This document shows, in pieces, positions 63,765 to 64,000 of a stretch of 64,000 nt of DNA. This DNA is from Methanococcoides alaskense (GTDB lineage Archaea > Halobacteriota > Methanosarcinia > Methanosarcinales > Methanosarcinaceae): the NCBI RefSeq assembly GCF_031454185.1, contig NZ_JAVDQI010000001.1, positions 62,001-126,000 on the forward strand, given 5' to 3'. The position numbers were made by a program, and so were the translations under genes. The notes below the pieces were generated by a model. It had not been told where the DNA came from, did not search any database, and saw nothing but the letters and a program-made list of their open reading frames with translations. Numbering within the stretch: position 1 is the first letter of the stretch; each line of letters opens with the position of its first letter.

Positions 63765-64000
63765 TGACAAAATGGAAAAAGGCTTCTGAAGAACTTGGGG
63801 AACTGGTCGGAGAATACGTGGCAGAATACGATGCTGAGTTCAGGAAAATGTTCGGCAGTCCAGTTCATTTTGTAAGGGGGAACATGTTCGTGGGCGTTCA
63901 TGGCGATGGCATAATGCTACGCCTTAAAGAAGAGGACCAGCAAAAATTGTATGCTGAACACGATGAAGCAGCACCTTTCACACCAAATGGAAGGCAAATG
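63765..64000 (+). CDS. TfoX N-terminal domain protein, partial (runs off right edge)
   Basis: 78 codons before the window ends. KMFGSPVHFVRGNMFVGVHG followed by DGIMLRLKEEDQQ and AAPFTPNGRQM is the TfoX/Sxy N-terminal domain pattern. In bacteria TfoX-like proteins aid competence gene control, but free-standing N-terminal domains are widespread and of unknown function. The C-terminus is outside. A TATA-like run (CTATATATCTTATC) lies 20-35 bases upstream, so the transcript may be leaderless. Confidence 0.8.

Overview
The window looks like a chromosome segment of a methylotrophic methanogen of the Methanosarcinaceae (Methanococcoides or Methanolobus type). This is inferred from the AT-rich composition, the archaeal TATA-like promoters and GGTGA or GGAGG ribosome sites, and from a right-hand flank with a membrane-anchored multiheme c-type cytochrome, a DUF2769 remnant, a DUF134 protein, a COG0731 radical SAM protein, a gamma-class carbonic anhydrase, an iron-sulfur flavoprotein and HTH proteins with membrane segments.

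From the left edge to 46706 the sequence reads as one large integrated accessory element, or nested elements. Its right border is a tyrosine recombinase gene (45469-46599) abutting a displaced 3' half of a tRNA-Leu gene (46652-46706). The intact tRNA-Leu should lie beyond the left edge. The left 4 kb, all on the minus strand, is a replication-type module: a DUF3987 helicase-like protein, small genes, an AbrB-like protein without a normal start codon, and a coiled-coil winged-helix protein that runs off the window. Next comes a decayed stretch (4768-5980) with a 74-bp tandem repeat that shares sequence with the left-edge gene.

From about 6 to 43 kb lies a dense defence island. (1) A tightly coupled seven-gene minus-strand operon (15783 to 5987) encodes a Ycf46-like AAA ATPase, an SF1 DNA2/UPF1-like helicase, two large PLD-like proteins, a DUF2997 protein, a Ycf35/DUF1257 protein and a small radical SAM activase-like protein. 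I do not recognise it as a named system, and it is the best candidate here for an undescribed one. (2) Divergent from it are a Mini-RNase III-like gene, a PH-like domain gene and a small hydrophobic protein, then an Mrr-type nuclease. (3) A type 1 BREX locus follows, without a recognisable brxA: brxB, brxC, a pglX split by a frameshift, pglZ and brxL. Nested between pglX and pglZ are a dGTPase-like HD hydrolase and an RloA/RloB (AbiL-like) pair. (4) On the opposite strand are a sacsin-like ATPase fused to an HNH nuclease domain, with internal 48-bp repeats, and a UvrD helicase fused to an iron-sulfur PD-(D/E)XK nuclease.

Right of 46.7 kb the genes look like ordinary chromosome: a GyrI-like protein, a nine-heme cytochrome, a guanidinium exporter (SMR) with a GbsR-like regulator, a DUF2284 protein, a PLP-binding YggS homologue, RsgA, two tiny ferritin-like proteins, a flavoprotein, a gamma-carbonic anhydrase, a radical SAM protein, an M23-like protein, two HTH regulators with a YbaY-like lipoprotein, a FetAB-type ABC exporter and, at the right edge, a partial TfoX N-terminal domain protein.
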